Shown: positions 17,141 to 27,605, counted from the stretch's first letter. The stretch: DNA of 64,000 bases from JAKFDI01 sp036676235 (GCA_036676235.1 JAKFDI010000095.1:9114-73113), one strand, 5' to 3'. Numbers and translations: made by a program. The notes: generated by a model not told the origin, from the letters alone.

Positions 17141-18667
17141 ATGCAAGAGCACGACATCGCGCCGCCGGATGAGCACACGACACAGGTCGCGCCCGCTCTT
17201 GCGGCCGAACACGTCGATGTCCTGATCGTCGGCGCCGGCATCTCCGGCATCGGCGCGGCGCACCACCTGCAGATGCAGTGCCCCGGCAAGCGCTTCGCCA
17301 TCCTCGAAGCCCGCGCCGATTTCGGCGGCACCTGGGACCTGTTCCGCTACCCCGGCGTGCGCTCCGATTCGGACATGTACACGCTCGGCTACGCCTTCAA
17401 GCCGTGGACGCAGCCGAAGTCCATCGCCGACGGGCCGGCCATCCTCGAGTACCTGCGCGAGACGGCGGCAGAGGACGGCACCGACCGCAAGATCCGCTTC
17501 CAGCACCGCGTGGTGCATGCCGCATGGTCCAGCGCCGATGCGCTGTGGACGGTGGACGTGCAGCGCGGCGCCGAGCGCGAGGCGCTGCGCTTCACCTGCG
17601 GCTTTCTCTTCATGTGCAGCGGCTACTACGACTACGCGAAGGGCTACACGCCCGAGCTGCCCGGCATCGAGCGCTTCGGCGGGCGCGTCGTGCATCCGCA
17701 AGCCTGGCCGCAAGACCTGGACCACGCGAACCAGCGCGTCGTCGTCATCGGCAGCGGCGCCACCGCGGTGACGCTGGTGCCCGAACTCGCGAAGGCCGCC
17801 GCGCACGTCACCATGCTGCAGCGCTCGCCGACCTACGTGGTGGCGCGCCCTGACCAGGACCGCATCGCCAACTGGCTGCGGCGCAAGCTGCCGGCACGCG
17901 CGGCCTACGGACTCACACGCTGGAAGAACGTGCTGCTCGGCATGTACTTCTTCCGCCTCGCGCGGCGTCGGCCGCAGCGCGTGAAGCAATTGATCCTTGG
18001 CGGCGTGCGCCGCGCGCTCGGCCCCGGCTACGACATCGCCACGCACTTCACGCCGCGCTACAACCCGTGGGACCAGCGCCTGTGCCTGGTGCCCAACGGC
18101 GACCTGTTCGCGGCCCTCCGACAAGGCAGCGCGTCGGTGGTCACCGACCACATCGACGGCTTCACCGAAAAGAGCATCAAGCTGCGATCGGGCGCGGAAC
18201 TCGAAGCCGACCTCGTGGTGACGGCAACCGGCCTGAACATGCAGGTGCTCGGCGGCGTGAGGCTCAGCGTGGACGGCAGGCCCGTCGACCCGGCGAAGAC
18301 GCTGAACTACAAGGGCATGATGTTCAGCGGCGTGCCCAACCTCGCTTCGTCCTTTGGCTACACCAATGCCTCGTGGACGCTCAAGTGCGATCTCACCTGC
18401 GATTACGTCTGCCGCCTGCTGAAGTACATGGACCGCCACGGCCACCGCCAATGCACGCCGCGCCGCGACGAGAACGTGACCGAGCAGCCGTGGATCGACT
18501 TCAGCTCCGGCTATGTGCAGCGGGCGCTCGCCACGCTGCCGAAGCAGGGCTCGAAGGCGCCATGGCGGCTGCACCAGAACTACGCGCTTGATCTGTTGGC
18601 GCTGCGCTTCGGCAAGGTGAATGACGGCGTGATGCAGTTCAGCGCGCCCGCCGCCGCGAGCACCTGA
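17141..18667 (+). CDS. flavin-containing monooxygenase, Baeyer-Villiger type
   Basis: FAD/NADPH monooxygenase of 508 residues. Two Rossmann folds are visible: FAD site VGAGISGIGAAHHL (about 29-42) and NADPH site VIGSGATAVTLVPELA (about 203). Between them FGGRVVHPQAWP fits the Baeyer-Villiger fingerprint FxGxxxHxxxWP, and the FGGTWDLFRYPGVRSD region is typical of this class. Such enzymes turn ketones to esters or lactones. It lies 61 bp after the Fur-controlled receptor and may be cotranscribed; a role in ligand breakdown is possible but unproven. Confidence 0.88.
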   Translation: MQEHDIAPPDEHTTQVAPALAAEHVDVLIVGAGISGIGAAHHLQMQCPGKRFAILEARADFGGTWDLFRYPGVRSDSDMYTLGYAFKPWTQPKSIADGPAILEYLRETAAEDGTDRKIRFQHRVVHAAWSSADALWTVDVQRGAEREALRFTCGFLFMCSGYYDYAKGYTPELPGIERFGGRVVHPQAWPQDLDHANQRVVVIGSGATAVTLVPELAKAAAHVTMLQRSPTYVVARPDQDRIANWLRRKLPARAAYGLTRWKNVLLGMYFFRLARRRPQRVKQLILGGVRRALGPGYDIATHFTPRYNPWDQRLCLVPNGDLFAALRQGSASVVTDHIDGFTEKSIKLRSGAELEADLVVTATGLNMQVLGGVRLSVDGRPVDPAKTLNYKGMMFSGVPNLASSFGYTNASWTLKCDLTCDYVCRLLKYMDRHGHRQCTPRRDENVTEQPWIDFSSGYVQRALATLPKQGSKAPWRLHQNYALDLLALRFGKVNDGVMQFSAPAAAST

Positions 18668-18747
18668 TTCGCGCCCGCAGTTGACGCAGCGCAAAGCCGC
18701 TGCATCTCTCAAAAGCCATGCCCGATTCGCGGCCAATGAGGGCCGAT

Positions 18748-18776
18748 TTGGACGCCCCCATAAAGGTGCATAGACT
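18748..18776 (+). promoter_or_regulatory. possible sigma-70 promoter of the suf operon
   Basis: TTGGAC (18748-18753), a 17-bp spacer and TAGACT (18771-18776) lie 30 bp before the sufB ATG. Both hexamers are imperfect (3/6 and 4/6), but the spacing is ideal and the 138-bp gap must hold a promoter. No convincing IscR or Fur site was found. Confidence 0.35.
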
Positions 18777-18805
18777 AGGCATCTATTAGGGACGGAGCCC
18801 TTTTC

Positions 18806-20260
<1,455 letters not shown>

Positions 20261-20274
20261 ACACAGGAACCACG

Positions 20275-21051
20275 ATGACTGACAAGAACACCCCCCTGCT
20301 CGACGTGCGCGACCTGCGTGTAGACGTGGGCGAACGCAACGTATTGAAGTCGGTGTCGCTGCGCGTGGACCGCGGCTCGCTGCACGTGCTGATGGGCGCC
20401 AACGGCAGCGGCAAGAGTACGCTGGGCCTGACGCTCGCCGGCCATCCGCGCTATCGCGTGGCGGGCGGCAGCGCGCATTTCGACGGCGCCGACCTGCTCG
20501 CGCTTACTCCTGAGTTGCGCGCCCGCGCCGGCCTCTTCGTCTCCTTCCAGGCGCCGCCTGAGATCCCCGGCGTGAAGAACGGCCTGTTCATCCGCACCGC
20601 GCTCAACACCGTGCGCGAAGCGCGCGGCGAACTGCCACTCGATGCGTTCGATTTCCTCGGCAGCGCCAAGGGCGCGGCCACGCAGCTCGGCTTGCCCGAG
20701 ACCCTGCTCAACCGGCCGGTGAACGACGGCTTCTCCGGTGGTGAACGCAAGCGCAACGAACTGCTGCAGCTTGCGCTGCTCAAGCCGCGTCTCGCGGTGC
20801 TCGACGAGATCGACTCCGGCATGGACGTGGACGGCGTGCGCGCCGTGGTGCAGCTGGTGCAGTCGCTGCGCGCCGAGGGCACGGCCTTCGTGGTGGTGTC
20901 GCACTACCTGCAGCTGATCGAATCGCTGGCGCCGGATGCGGTGCACCGGCTCGACGACGGCTGCATCGCCGAAAGCGGCGGCATCGAACTGGCGCAGCAG
21001 ATTGCGCGCGAAGGCTTCGTGCGTGCGCCGGCCCTGGCGGAGGCGTCATGA
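20275..21051 (+). CDS. sufC: Fe-S cluster assembly ATPase SufC
   Basis: ABC-type ATPase of 258 residues that energises cluster assembly in SufBC2D; soluble, not a transporter. Walker A GANGSGKST (41-49), ABC signature FSGGERKRNE (153-162) and Walker B LAVLDEIDSG (173-182) are intact, and DEIDSGMDVD is the SufC-specific reading. The ATG at 20275 follows CAGGAACC, 14 bp after sufB; the 3' end overlaps sufD by 4 bp (ATGA), pointing to translational coupling. Confidence 0.96.
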   Translation: MTDKNTPLLDVRDLRVDVGERNVLKSVSLRVDRGSLHVLMGANGSGKSTLGLTLAGHPRYRVAGGSAHFDGADLLALTPELRARAGLFVSFQAPPEIPGVKNGLFIRTALNTVREARGELPLDAFDFLGSAKGAATQLGLPETLLNRPVNDGFSGGERKRNELLQLALLKPRLAVLDEIDSGMDVDGVRAVVQLVQSLRAEGTAFVVVSHYLQLIESLAPDAVHRLDDGCIAESGGIELAQQIAREGFVRAPALAEAS

Positions 21052-22277
21052 ACATCGCCCGCGCCGACGCGCTGACCGCACGCGAACGGCTCGCGGCGAC
21101 CGGCTGGATTCCCGCGAACTCCGAGTTCTTCCGCCACCTGCCGCCGCCGGCGCTGGCCACGTGGCTGGGCGAAGAGGCCGACGCCGCGCCCGCCCGCGTC
21201 GACACCGACCGTCGCCGCGGCGCCGGCTGGACGCTGCACCCGAGCGGCCACGGTCAGCCGGCGCGCGTGAACGCGCAGTGGCTGGACGCGTCGCAGCCGG
21301 CCGACCACCGCGCGCTGTTCGAGGGCCTGCCCCCGCTCGGCGACCGCGACGCCGACCGCTTCGACTGGGCGCACCGCGCGCTGTGCCGCCACGGCCTGCG
21401 CCTGCGCATCGCCGCCGATGCCACCGCGCGCGAGGCCGTCTCGCTGGTGCTGCGCCACCGCCCGCGCAGTGCGGTGGAAGCGCCGACGCTGGTGATCGAC
21501 GTGCAGCCGGGCGCGCAGGCCGTGCTGCTGGAAGTGCACGAACGCGAGAGCACCGCCGGTCCGCTGGTGCAGAACCTTGATGTGCACCTGAACCTCGGCG
21601 CCGGCGCCACGCTTCAGCACCTGCGCATCGCCACACCCGGGGCCGACGACCGCGTCGCGCACCGCGTGCATGCACGGCTCGGCGAGGGCGCGCGCTATGC
21701 GCAGGCGCTCATCGCCTCGGGCAGCCGCTATCACCTGCAGCGCAGCGAACTCGAGCTGCGCGCGCCGCGCGCCTCGGCCCGCATCGGCGGCGCATTGTTC
21801 GCCGTCGATTCCGCGCTGGAGCAGCAGGTGCAGACGCACCATGGCGCGGCGCACACCGAGAGCAACGTCGAGGCGCTGATGCTCGCGAGCGGCAAGGCGC
21901 GCGGCGTGGTCAACGCCTTCACGCGTATCGAGCCCGGCGCCGACGAGGCGAACGTGCGCCAGCGCCTGTCGGGCATTCCCACCGGCGGCCAGCCCAAGCT
22001 GATCCTGCGCCCGCACCTGGAGATCCTGCACGACAAGGTGCAGGCCGCGCACGGCGCCACCTGGGGTGCGCTGCCGGAAGACGCCCTGTTCTTCGCCCGC
22101 CAGCGCGGGCTGGACGAGCGCCGCGCACGTGCGCTCATCGTCGAGGGGCTGATCACGGCGCTGCTTGCGCGGAGCGTGGACACGCCCGAACTGCTGCGGT
22201 CCTTCGGCGTGGACGAGTTGCTGGCCGATGTGGTCGAGCGACACCTGGGCACACCCAAGGAGATCCGCCATGGGTGA
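21048..22277 (+). CDS. sufD: Fe-S cluster assembly protein SufD
   Basis: SufD, 409 residues, SufB paralogue and third member of the SufBC2D scaffold. The SufB/SufD beta-helix core is recognisable (IGGALFAVDSALEQQVQTHH, ARGVVNAFTRIEPGADEANV, and GGQPKLILRPHLEILHDKVQ with the conserved His), followed by the C-terminal FFARQRGLDERRARALIVEG helix. The N-terminal 150 residues are variable as usual. Overlaps sufC by 4 bp and sufS by 8 bp. Confidence 0.95.
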   Translation: MNIARADALTARERLAATGWIPANSEFFRHLPPPALATWLGEEADAAPARVDTDRRRGAGWTLHPSGHGQPARVNAQWLDASQPADHRALFEGLPPLGDRDADRFDWAHRALCRHGLRLRIAADATAREAVSLVLRHRPRSAVEAPTLVIDVQPGAQAVLLEVHERESTAGPLVQNLDVHLNLGAGATLQHLRIATPGADDRVAHRVHARLGEGARYAQALIASGSRYHLQRSELELRAPRASARIGGALFAVDSALEQQVQTHHGAAHTESNVEALMLASGKARGVVNAFTRIEPGADEANVRQRLSGIPTGGQPKLILRPHLEILHDKVQAAHGATWGALPEDALFFARQRGLDERRARALIVEGLITALLARSVDTPELLRSFGVDELLADVVERHLGTPKEIRHG

Positions 22278-23541
22278 GATGCACCGCGCCTGGCACGCTC
22301 CCGCCGCAGACTTGCGAGACATCGCCGCGCAGTTCCCGGTGCTCGCACAGCGCGTGCACGGCGAGCCGCTCGCCTACCTCGACAACGCCGCGACCACGCA
22401 GACGCCGCTGGCGGTGCTGGCCGCGACCAGCGGCTTCGAGCAGCACGACCGCGCCAACATCCACCGCGGTGTGCACACGCTCAGCCAGCGCGCGACCGAT
22501 GCCTACGAACACGCACGCGACACGCTCAAGCGCTTCGTCGGCGCCGGCGCCGGCGAGGCGCACGAACTCGTGTTCACCTCGGGAACGACCGAAGCGCTGA
22601 ACCTCGTGGCGCAGGGTCTCTCGATCGCCGGCCACGCGCCCGCCGTGCTGCGGCCCGGCGACGAGATCGTGGTCAGCGGCCTGGAGCACCACGCCAACCT
22701 CGTGCCCTGGCAGATGGCCGCACGGCGCAGCGGCGCCAAGCTGCACATCCTGAAGCCCGATGCGCAGGGCCGATTGCATGCCGACGACCTGGCGCGGCTG
22801 CTCAGCCCGCGCACCCGCGTGTTCGCGCTCACGGCCTGCGCCAACGCCACCGGCGAACGCCCGCCCTACGAGGAGCTGCTCGCGCTGGCGGCCGAAGCGG
22901 GCGCGCTCACCGTGCTCGACGCGGCCCAGGCCGTGAGCCACGCAGCCCTGGACATGTCGTCCATCGACTGCGACTTCATGGCCTTCTCGTCGCACAAGAT
23001 GTACGGCCCCATGGGTGTGGGCGCGTTGGTCGGCCGCCGCACGGCGCTGGAGCGGCTGGTGCCGCTGCGCCTGGGCGGTGACATGGTGCAGTGGGTCACC
23101 TTTGAGGAAACCGTCTTCGCCGATCTGCCCGCGCGGCTCGAAGGTGGCACGCCCAATGTGGCGGGGACGGTGGGCATGGCTGCGGCCTCGGCCTTCATCA
23201 GCCACATCGGGCACGAGCGCATCGAGGCGCACCTCACGGCGCTGCACGACCGCGCGGTGAGCGGCCTTCAGCGCCTGCCCGGCGTGCGCGTGCTCTCGCC
23301 CGACACGGCCGGCTCGGCCATCGTCTCCTTCGTGGTCGACGAAGTACATCCGCACGACATCGGCACCCTGCTCGACGAAGCCGGCATCGCGGTGCGCACG
23401 GGTCATCACTGCGCGCAGCCGCTGCTGGCGCATCTGGGTCTCGGGCCGACGACGCGTGCGTCGTTCGCGATCTACAACACGATGGAGGAGGTGGAGCGGC
23501 TGGTGGCTGGGGTGGCGCGGGCGGTGGAGGTGCTGCGATGA
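22270..23541 (+). CDS. sufS: cysteine desulfurase SufS
   Basis: PLP-dependent group II cysteine desulfurase, 423 residues, which strips sulfur from cysteine for cluster assembly. PLP lysine Lys243 is in FSSHKMYGP and the persulfide-carrying Cys381 in RTGHHCAQP; LDNAATTQTP opens the fold. ATG 22270 has a strong AAGGAG seven bases upstream and lies inside the end of sufD; an in-frame ATG at 22279 is a weaker alternative. With SufU next, sulfur is expected to pass from Cys381 to zinc-bound SufU. Confidence 0.95.
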   Translation: MGEMHRAWHAPAADLRDIAAQFPVLAQRVHGEPLAYLDNAATTQTPLAVLAATSGFEQHDRANIHRGVHTLSQRATDAYEHARDTLKRFVGAGAGEAHELVFTSGTTEALNLVAQGLSIAGHAPAVLRPGDEIVVSGLEHHANLVPWQMAARRSGAKLHILKPDAQGRLHADDLARLLSPRTRVFALTACANATGERPPYEELLALAAEAGALTVLDAAQAVSHAALDMSSIDCDFMAFSSHKMYGPMGVGALVGRRTALERLVPLRLGGDMVQWVTFEETVFADLPARLEGGTPNVAGTVGMAAASAFISHIGHERIEAHLTALHDRAVSGLQRLPGVRVLSPDTAGSAIVSFVVDEVHPHDIGTLLDEAGIAVRTGHHCAQPLLAHLGLGPTTRASFAIYNTMEEVERLVAGVARAVEVLR

Positions 23542-23564
23542 GGCACCGGCTGTTCGCCATCGCC

Positions 23565-23674
23565 CCCTCACCCCAACCCTCTCCCCCTTTGGTGGAGAGG
23601 GATCCATGCGCCCGCGCCGTAGCGCTCTTGGTTTTGCCCCCTCTCCCGCTTGCGGGAGAGGGCTGGGGTGAGGG
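23565..23674. repeat. long imperfect inverted repeat between sufS and sufU
   Basis: Two 21-nt arms (23565-23585, starting CCCTCACCCCAACCC; 23654-23674, ending GGGGTGAGGG) are complementary except one position, around a 68-nt interior. The right side also contains a perfect short hairpin CCTCTCCCGC TT GCGGGAGAGG (23640-23661). It is a member of the widespread GGGAGAGGG..GGTGAGGG intergenic repeat class and interrupts an otherwise tightly coupled operon. Confidence 0.88.
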
Positions 23675-23701
23675 CTCGTGTGCGAAGACCGGAGCCACCG
23701 A

Positions 23702-24172
23702 ATGACCGCCGACACCGACCTCTATCAAGAAGTCGTCATCGAGCACAAACGCTCGCCGCGCAACTTCGGCACCCTGCCGGCGCCCACGCATCAGGCGCGC
23801 GGCCACAACCCGAGCTGCGGCGACGACCTCAGCGTGCAGCTCGAACTCGACGGCGACACCATCCGCGACATCCGTTTCCACGGCAGCGGCTGCGCCATCA
23901 GCATGGCCTCGGCGTCGATGATGACCGAGGCCATCCGCGGCCGCAGCGTAGCCACCGCACGCGAGCTGCAGCAGCACTTCCGCGCCGTGCTCACCGGCGT
24001 CGAAGAGCCCGAAGGCGCGCCGATCGGCAAGCTTGTGAGCCTGGCCGCCGTGCGTCGCTACCCGAGCCGCATCAAGTGCGGCCTGCTCGGCTGGCATGCG
24101 TTGATGCATGCGCTGAACGACGAGGCCGTACCGGTCGAAGAGGGTGTCGTGACGACGAAGGATTCCGCATGA
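23702..24172 (+). CDS. sufU: zinc-dependent sulfur acceptor SufU
   Basis: IscU/NifU-fold protein of 156 residues of the SufU type. The zinc ligands correspond to Cys39 and Asp41 (NPSCGDDL), Cys64 (GSGCAIS) and Cys126 (RIKCGLLGWHA), matching the Bacillus SufU set, and the extra segment before Cys126 separates SufU from IscU. It accepts sulfur from SufS. The ATG at 23702 follows GGAGCCACCG; an upstream in-frame ATG runs into the repeat. Overlaps sufT by 4 bp. Confidence 0.93.
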   Translation: MTADTDLYQEVVIEHKRSPRNFGTLPAPTHQARGHNPSCGDDLSVQLELDGDTIRDIRFHGSGCAISMASASMMTEAIRGRSVATARELQQHFRAVLTGVEEPEGAPIGKLVSLAAVRRYPSRIKCGLLGWHALMHALNDEAVPVEEGVVTTKDSA

Positions 24173-24714
24173 GCCGTCGCCGCGAGTCGGTCGTCATCAG
24201 GCGGCCCGTGAGCGCCGAACTCGTGCCCTCCGGCCAGCGCATCGACCTCGAGCCCGGCACGATGGCCGAGATCACGCAGGCGCTCGGCTCCTCGTTCACG
24301 CTCTACGTCGAAGGCCACCTCGTGCGCCTCGCCGGCGTGGACGCCGACGCCATCGGCAAGGAGGTGCCGCAAGCCCCCGAACTGCCGGCGGATGCCGGCC
24401 CCGACGAGTTGCGCGCGCTGGTGTGGCAGACGCTCAAGACCTGCTACGACCCGGAGATCCCGGTCGACATCGTCGAACTCGGCCTCGTGTACGTGTGCGA
24501 CGTTCTCCCGCTGGACGAGGAACGCTTCTGGGTGTCGATCAAGATGACCCTCACCGCGCCCGGCTGCGGCATGGGTGAGACCATCGCCCGCGAAGTGCGC
24601 GAGAAGGTGGAGGCCCTGCCGCGCATCGACGGCGCCCGTGTCGAGGTGGTGTTCGATCCGCCCTGGGACCGTTCGATGATGTCGGAAGCGGCCCAACTGG
24701 CACTTGGCCTCTGA
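24169..24714 (+). CDS. sufT: SufT-type Fe-S maturation protein (MIP18/DUF59 family)
   Basis: A 181-residue protein with an N-terminal extension (about 1-80) and a MIP18/DUF59 domain (about 85-170) including WQTLKTCYDPEIPVDIVELG and KMTLTAPGCGMGETIAREVR with the conserved cysteine. SufT proteins help load Fe-S clusters on targets under high demand. Start ATG 24169 overlaps the sufU stop. Last member of the suf operon. Confidence 0.9.
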   Translation: MSRRRESVVIRRPVSAELVPSGQRIDLEPGTMAEITQALGSSFTLYVEGHLVRLAGVDADAIGKEVPQAPELPADAGPDELRALVWQTLKTCYDPEIPVDIVELGLVYVCDVLPLDEERFWVSIKMTLTAPGCGMGETIAREVREKVEALPRIDGARVEVVFDPPWDRSMMSEAAQLALGL

Positions 24715-24767
24715 GGTCGCGCCACCGCCGCGGGGCCTCTCGAATTCCAACCATTGAGGATCCCCGC

Positions 24768-25727
24768 ATGATCACCACTGCCCTGACCCGCCTGCTTGGC
24801 ATCCAGCATCCCGTCGTCCTCGGCCCCATGGGTGCGGTGGCCGGCGGCGCGCTCGCGGCGGCCGTTTCCAATGCCGGCGGGCTGGGGCTCGTTGGCGGCG
24901 GTTATGGCGATGCCGAGTGGGTGGCGCGCGAGATTGCGCTCGTGAAGACGCAGACGACCAAGCCCTGGGGCGTGGGCTTCATCACTTGGTCGGCCTCGCG
25001 CGAAGTGGTGGAGTTCGCGCTCGAACAGCGCCCGCATGCCGTGATGCTGTCCTTCGGCGACCCGCGCCCGCATGCGGCGCTCATCAAGGCCGCCGGCTGC
25101 AAGCTCATCTGCCAGGTGCAGGGACTGGAGGAAGCGCGGCTCGCTGTTGAAGCCGGCGCCGACCTCATCGTCGCCCAGGGCACCGAAGCCGGCGGCCACG
25201 GCGGCACGCGCGCGACCCTGCCGCTGGTGCCAGCGATCGTCGACTCCGTGGCGCCGATTCCGGTGATCGCCGCCGGCGGCATCGCCGACGGCCGCGGCCT
25301 CGCCGCCGCGCTGATGTTGGGCGCCGAAGGCGCCCTGCTCGGCACCCGCTTCTACGCCACGCCCGAGGCCATCGGCCACGAGAACGTGAAGGCGCGCATC
25401 GTGCGGGCCAGCGGCGGCGAGACATTGCGCACCACCGTGTTCGATGCGGTGCGCGGCTACGACTGGGCCGGCCGCTACACCGGCCGCGCGGTGCGCAACA
25501 CCTTCACCGAACGCTGGCACGGCCGGGACGATGCCGCGCTCGCGCAGACGCCCGAGCGCGAGGCCTATCGGCAGGCCGCGAGCCAGGGCGATGTCGGCAC
25601 CGCCGTGGTCTGGGCCGGCGAGAACGCCGATCTCATCACGCGCATCGAGCCCGCGGGCGACATCGTGCAGCGCATCGCCCGCGAGGCCGAGGCGCTGCTG
25701 GCAACCGCGGCATCGCGCTTGCGCTAG
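24768..25727 (+). CDS. nitronate monooxygenase / NPD-family flavoprotein
   Basis: FMN-dependent TIM-barrel protein of 319 residues in the 2-nitropropane dioxygenase family. Seen: PVVLGPMGAVAGG at the N-terminus, the glycine loop AQGTEAGGHGG with the family His, and phosphate-binding AAGGIADGRGLAAALMLGA. Members oxidise nitronates or reduce enoyl substrates; several are mis-annotated, so only the family is certain. It starts 53 bp after sufT and 29 bp before an AhpD-like gene and may be read with either. Confidence 0.85.
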   Translation: MITTALTRLLGIQHPVVLGPMGAVAGGALAAAVSNAGGLGLVGGGYGDAEWVAREIALVKTQTTKPWGVGFITWSASREVVEFALEQRPHAVMLSFGDPRPHAALIKAAGCKLICQVQGLEEARLAVEAGADLIVAQGTEAGGHGGTRATLPLVPAIVDSVAPIPVIAAGGIADGRGLAAALMLGAEGALLGTRFYATPEAIGHENVKARIVRASGGETLRTTVFDAVRGYDWAGRYTGRAVRNTFTERWHGRDDAALAQTPEREAYRQAASQGDVGTAVVWAGENADLITRIEPAGDIVQRIAREAEALLATAASRLR

Positions 25728-25756
25728 GCGCTGCCGCTCACACAAGGAGACCACGC

Positions 25757-26116
25757 ATGGACCATCCCCTCTACCCCGCCGTGTCGAAGGAACTGGTGCA
25801 GCAGCGCCGCGAACTCGCGCCCGACACCATGGCGGCGTTTCGCGCCTTCAACCAGAAGGCCTTCGCCGACGGGGCGCTCTCGGCCAAGATGAAGGACATC
25901 ATCGCCGTGGCCGTGGCCCACGTGACGCAGTGCCCGTACTGCATCCGCGGCCACACTGAATCGGCGATGAAGAAGGGCGCGACCGAAGCCGAGCTGATGG
26001 AGGCGATCTGGGTGGCGGCCGAGATGAAGGCGGGTGCGGTGTTCGCGCATTCGCTGATCGCGATCGACACGATGCAGCAGGTGAAGGAGAAGGAGAAGGA
26101 GAAGGGGCAGTCTTGA
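25757..26116 (+). CDS. carboxymuconolactone decarboxylase/AhpD-like protein
   Basis: A 119-residue AhpD-fold protein. The redox motif CPYCIRGHT (CxxC plus His three residues on) is present, with the preceding helix IIAVAVAHVTQ, so a peroxidase or thiol-disulfide role is likelier than muconolactone decarboxylation. The C-terminus is a Lys/Glu run (QVKEKEKEKGQS) arising from a short AAGGAG-rich tract. Close behind an NPD flavoprotein, which may suggest shared oxidative-stress or nitro-compound handling. Confidence 0.85.
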   Translation: MDHPLYPAVSKELVQQRRELAPDTMAAFRAFNQKAFADGALSAKMKDIIAVAVAHVTQCPYCIRGHTESAMKKGATEAELMEAIWVAAEMKAGAVFAHSLIAIDTMQQVKEKEKEKGQS

Positions 26117-26203
26117 CGCTCGACGCGCCGATCTCGTTCGCGTTCTGTCGAAGCGCGGCCCAGTACGGTCGTACTTGATCGAAAGCTCGGCGCGTTCTTC
26201 AGA

Positions 26204-26227
26204 CAGGCCGGGTCTCGCCCCGGCCTG
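26204..26227. terminator. GC-rich hairpin between convergent genes
   Basis: Perfect 9-bp stem CAGGCCGGG / CCCGGCCTG with a 6-nt loop in the 172-bp gap between the AhpD-like gene and the convergent membrane-protein gene. There is no T-run, so termination is only a possibility. Confidence 0.35.
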
Positions 26228-26288
26228 CCTCAACAACGCACCGAACTTCGAGCACGCAACAGCACCGCGCGCCAGCGCTTCGACAAAG

Positions 26289-26918
26289 TCAGCGCGCCGT
26301 GACCGGCCCAGATGTCCCACCCGGCGCCATCGCGTCTTCACCCATGCGCATCGCCCGCCGCACCGCCACCCACCCCAAGCCCAGCGCCAGCACGATCAAC
26401 CCCGTGCCCGTCCACCGCTGGTCGTCGAGCAGATAGCTCACGCACAGACGCGCCGGCGTGTCGAGGTAGAGCATGCCGGCGGTGGCCGTCATCCAGGCGA
26501 GGTTGCCGACGAAGAACAGCAGCAGTTCCGGGTCCATGCGCCGCCAACCCGAGGCCATCGCCGCGCCGGCAAGCCACCAGCCGAGGTACTTGGCCGCGGC
26601 CATCGGTGCGAGCAGCAATGCGGCGTCGATGGCGGAGGGCAGCATCCAGAAGATCGCCACGCAGGAGACGAAGGTGGCGCTGCTCCAGCCGCGCCAGTCG
26701 AGCACGTTCAGCCCGCGGGCCAGACGCGGCATGCGCGCGCCGAGCAGCCCGTGCGCGGCCCAGCCGGCGGCGAACAGCAGCGGCCATTCGAGCAGCATGT
26801 GCGTCAGCATGCGGCTCTCGACGGCATGGCGCAGTGCCGGCCATAGAAGCAGCAGCGGCAGCAGCGCCAGCAGCACGCGGGCAGCACGCAGGAATGGCGC
26901 AGAGCGCAGGCGGATCAT
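26289..26918 (-). CDS. multi-spanning membrane protein of the oxidase operon
   Basis: A 209-residue integral membrane protein with about five or six hydrophobic helices (for example VLLALLPLLLLWPALRHAV, LLEWPLLFAAGWAAHGLLG, LFFVGNLAWMTATAGMLYL, GLIVLALGLGWVAV). Helix 2 carries His in MLTHMLLEWPLL, loosely reminiscent of copper-handling CtaG-type or DUF1404 proteins, but I cannot assign a family. The ATG at 26918 overlaps the SCO gene stop by 4 bp, so it is translated with the oxidase genes and is likely an assembly or accessory factor. Confidence 0.75.
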   Translation of the reverse strand: MIRLRSAPFLRAARVLLALLPLLLLWPALRHAVESRMLTHMLLEWPLLFAAGWAAHGLLGARMPRLARGLNVLDWRGWSSATFVSCVAIFWMLPSAIDAALLLAPMAAAKYLGWWLAGAAMASGWRRMDPELLLFFVGNLAWMTATAGMLYLDTPARLCVSYLLDDQRWTGTGLIVLALGLGWVAVRRAMRMGEDAMAPGGTSGPVTAR

Positions 26919-27589
26919 CGTCGCGCCACCTGTTGATTCGCCGCCAGCCGCTGGGCAGCCTCGAGCGCCTGCGTCCATTCGTCGAGCGCGTACAGGCCGC
27001 GCAGGCGCCCGCGCGCGTCGAGCAGATGGATGGCGCCGTTGTGCACGTAGCCGCCGAAGCCGTCGGAGATCACCACCACGCCGAGGGACTGCAGCAGTGT
27101 TTCGGTATCACGCGCGTCGGTGGGCACGGCGATGGTCCAGCGCGCAGCGTCTGCGTGATAGGTCTTGGCATAGCCGCGCAGCGTGCCGGCGGTCTCGTTC
27201 GCCACGTCGAAGGAGACGGAGACCAGCCGCACCGAGCGATCGCCGCGGCTCGCGAGTTCGGCCTGCATCTGCTGGTACTCGCTGCCGAGCGCGCGACAGA
27301 TGCTCGGGCATTGCGTGTAGATGAAGTCGACGAGGTAGGCGCCGGCCGGCACGGCGCTGCCGTTCGACCACGGCGCAGGCTGCACGCTGTCGGCCGTGCG
27401 CAGCGGCACCGGCGCGGCCTGCAGCAGGCCGGCTTGCAGTTGCCGCGCGCGCTGGCCCTCGAAGGTCCAGACCTCGAAGCCGTGGGTCTGGCGGCTCGCC
27501 AGCCACACGAAGGCGATCACCATCGCCAGGCACAGCGCCGCGCTCACGCGACGCGGCCACCGGCCCGGCTCGGCGCGCGCGGCGCTCAT
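26915..27589 (-). CDS. SCO1/SenC-family copper chaperone
   Basis: Membrane-anchored thioredoxin-fold copper protein of 224 residues. An N-terminal helix (about 15-32) anchors it to the inner membrane; the copper site is the CPSIC motif (FIYTQCPSICRALG) plus His in YVHNGAIHLLD. SCO proteins deliver copper to cytochrome oxidase or act as thiol reductases. Its place 16 bp after the cytochrome c gene of the oxidase operon supports a role in loading CuB of the cbb3-like subunit I. Confidence 0.9.
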   Translation of the reverse strand: MSAARAEPGRWPRRVSAALCLAMVIAFVWLASRQTHGFEVWTFEGQRARQLQAGLLQAAPVPLRTADSVQPAPWSNGSAVPAGAYLVDFIYTQCPSICRALGSEYQQMQAELASRGDRSVRLVSVSFDVANETAGTLRGYAKTYHADAARWTIAVPTDARDTETLLQSLGVVVISDGFGGYVHNGAIHLLDARGRLRGLYALDEWTQALEAAQRLAANQQVARR

Positions 27590-27605
27590 CGCAGGCTCAC
27601 TTCCG

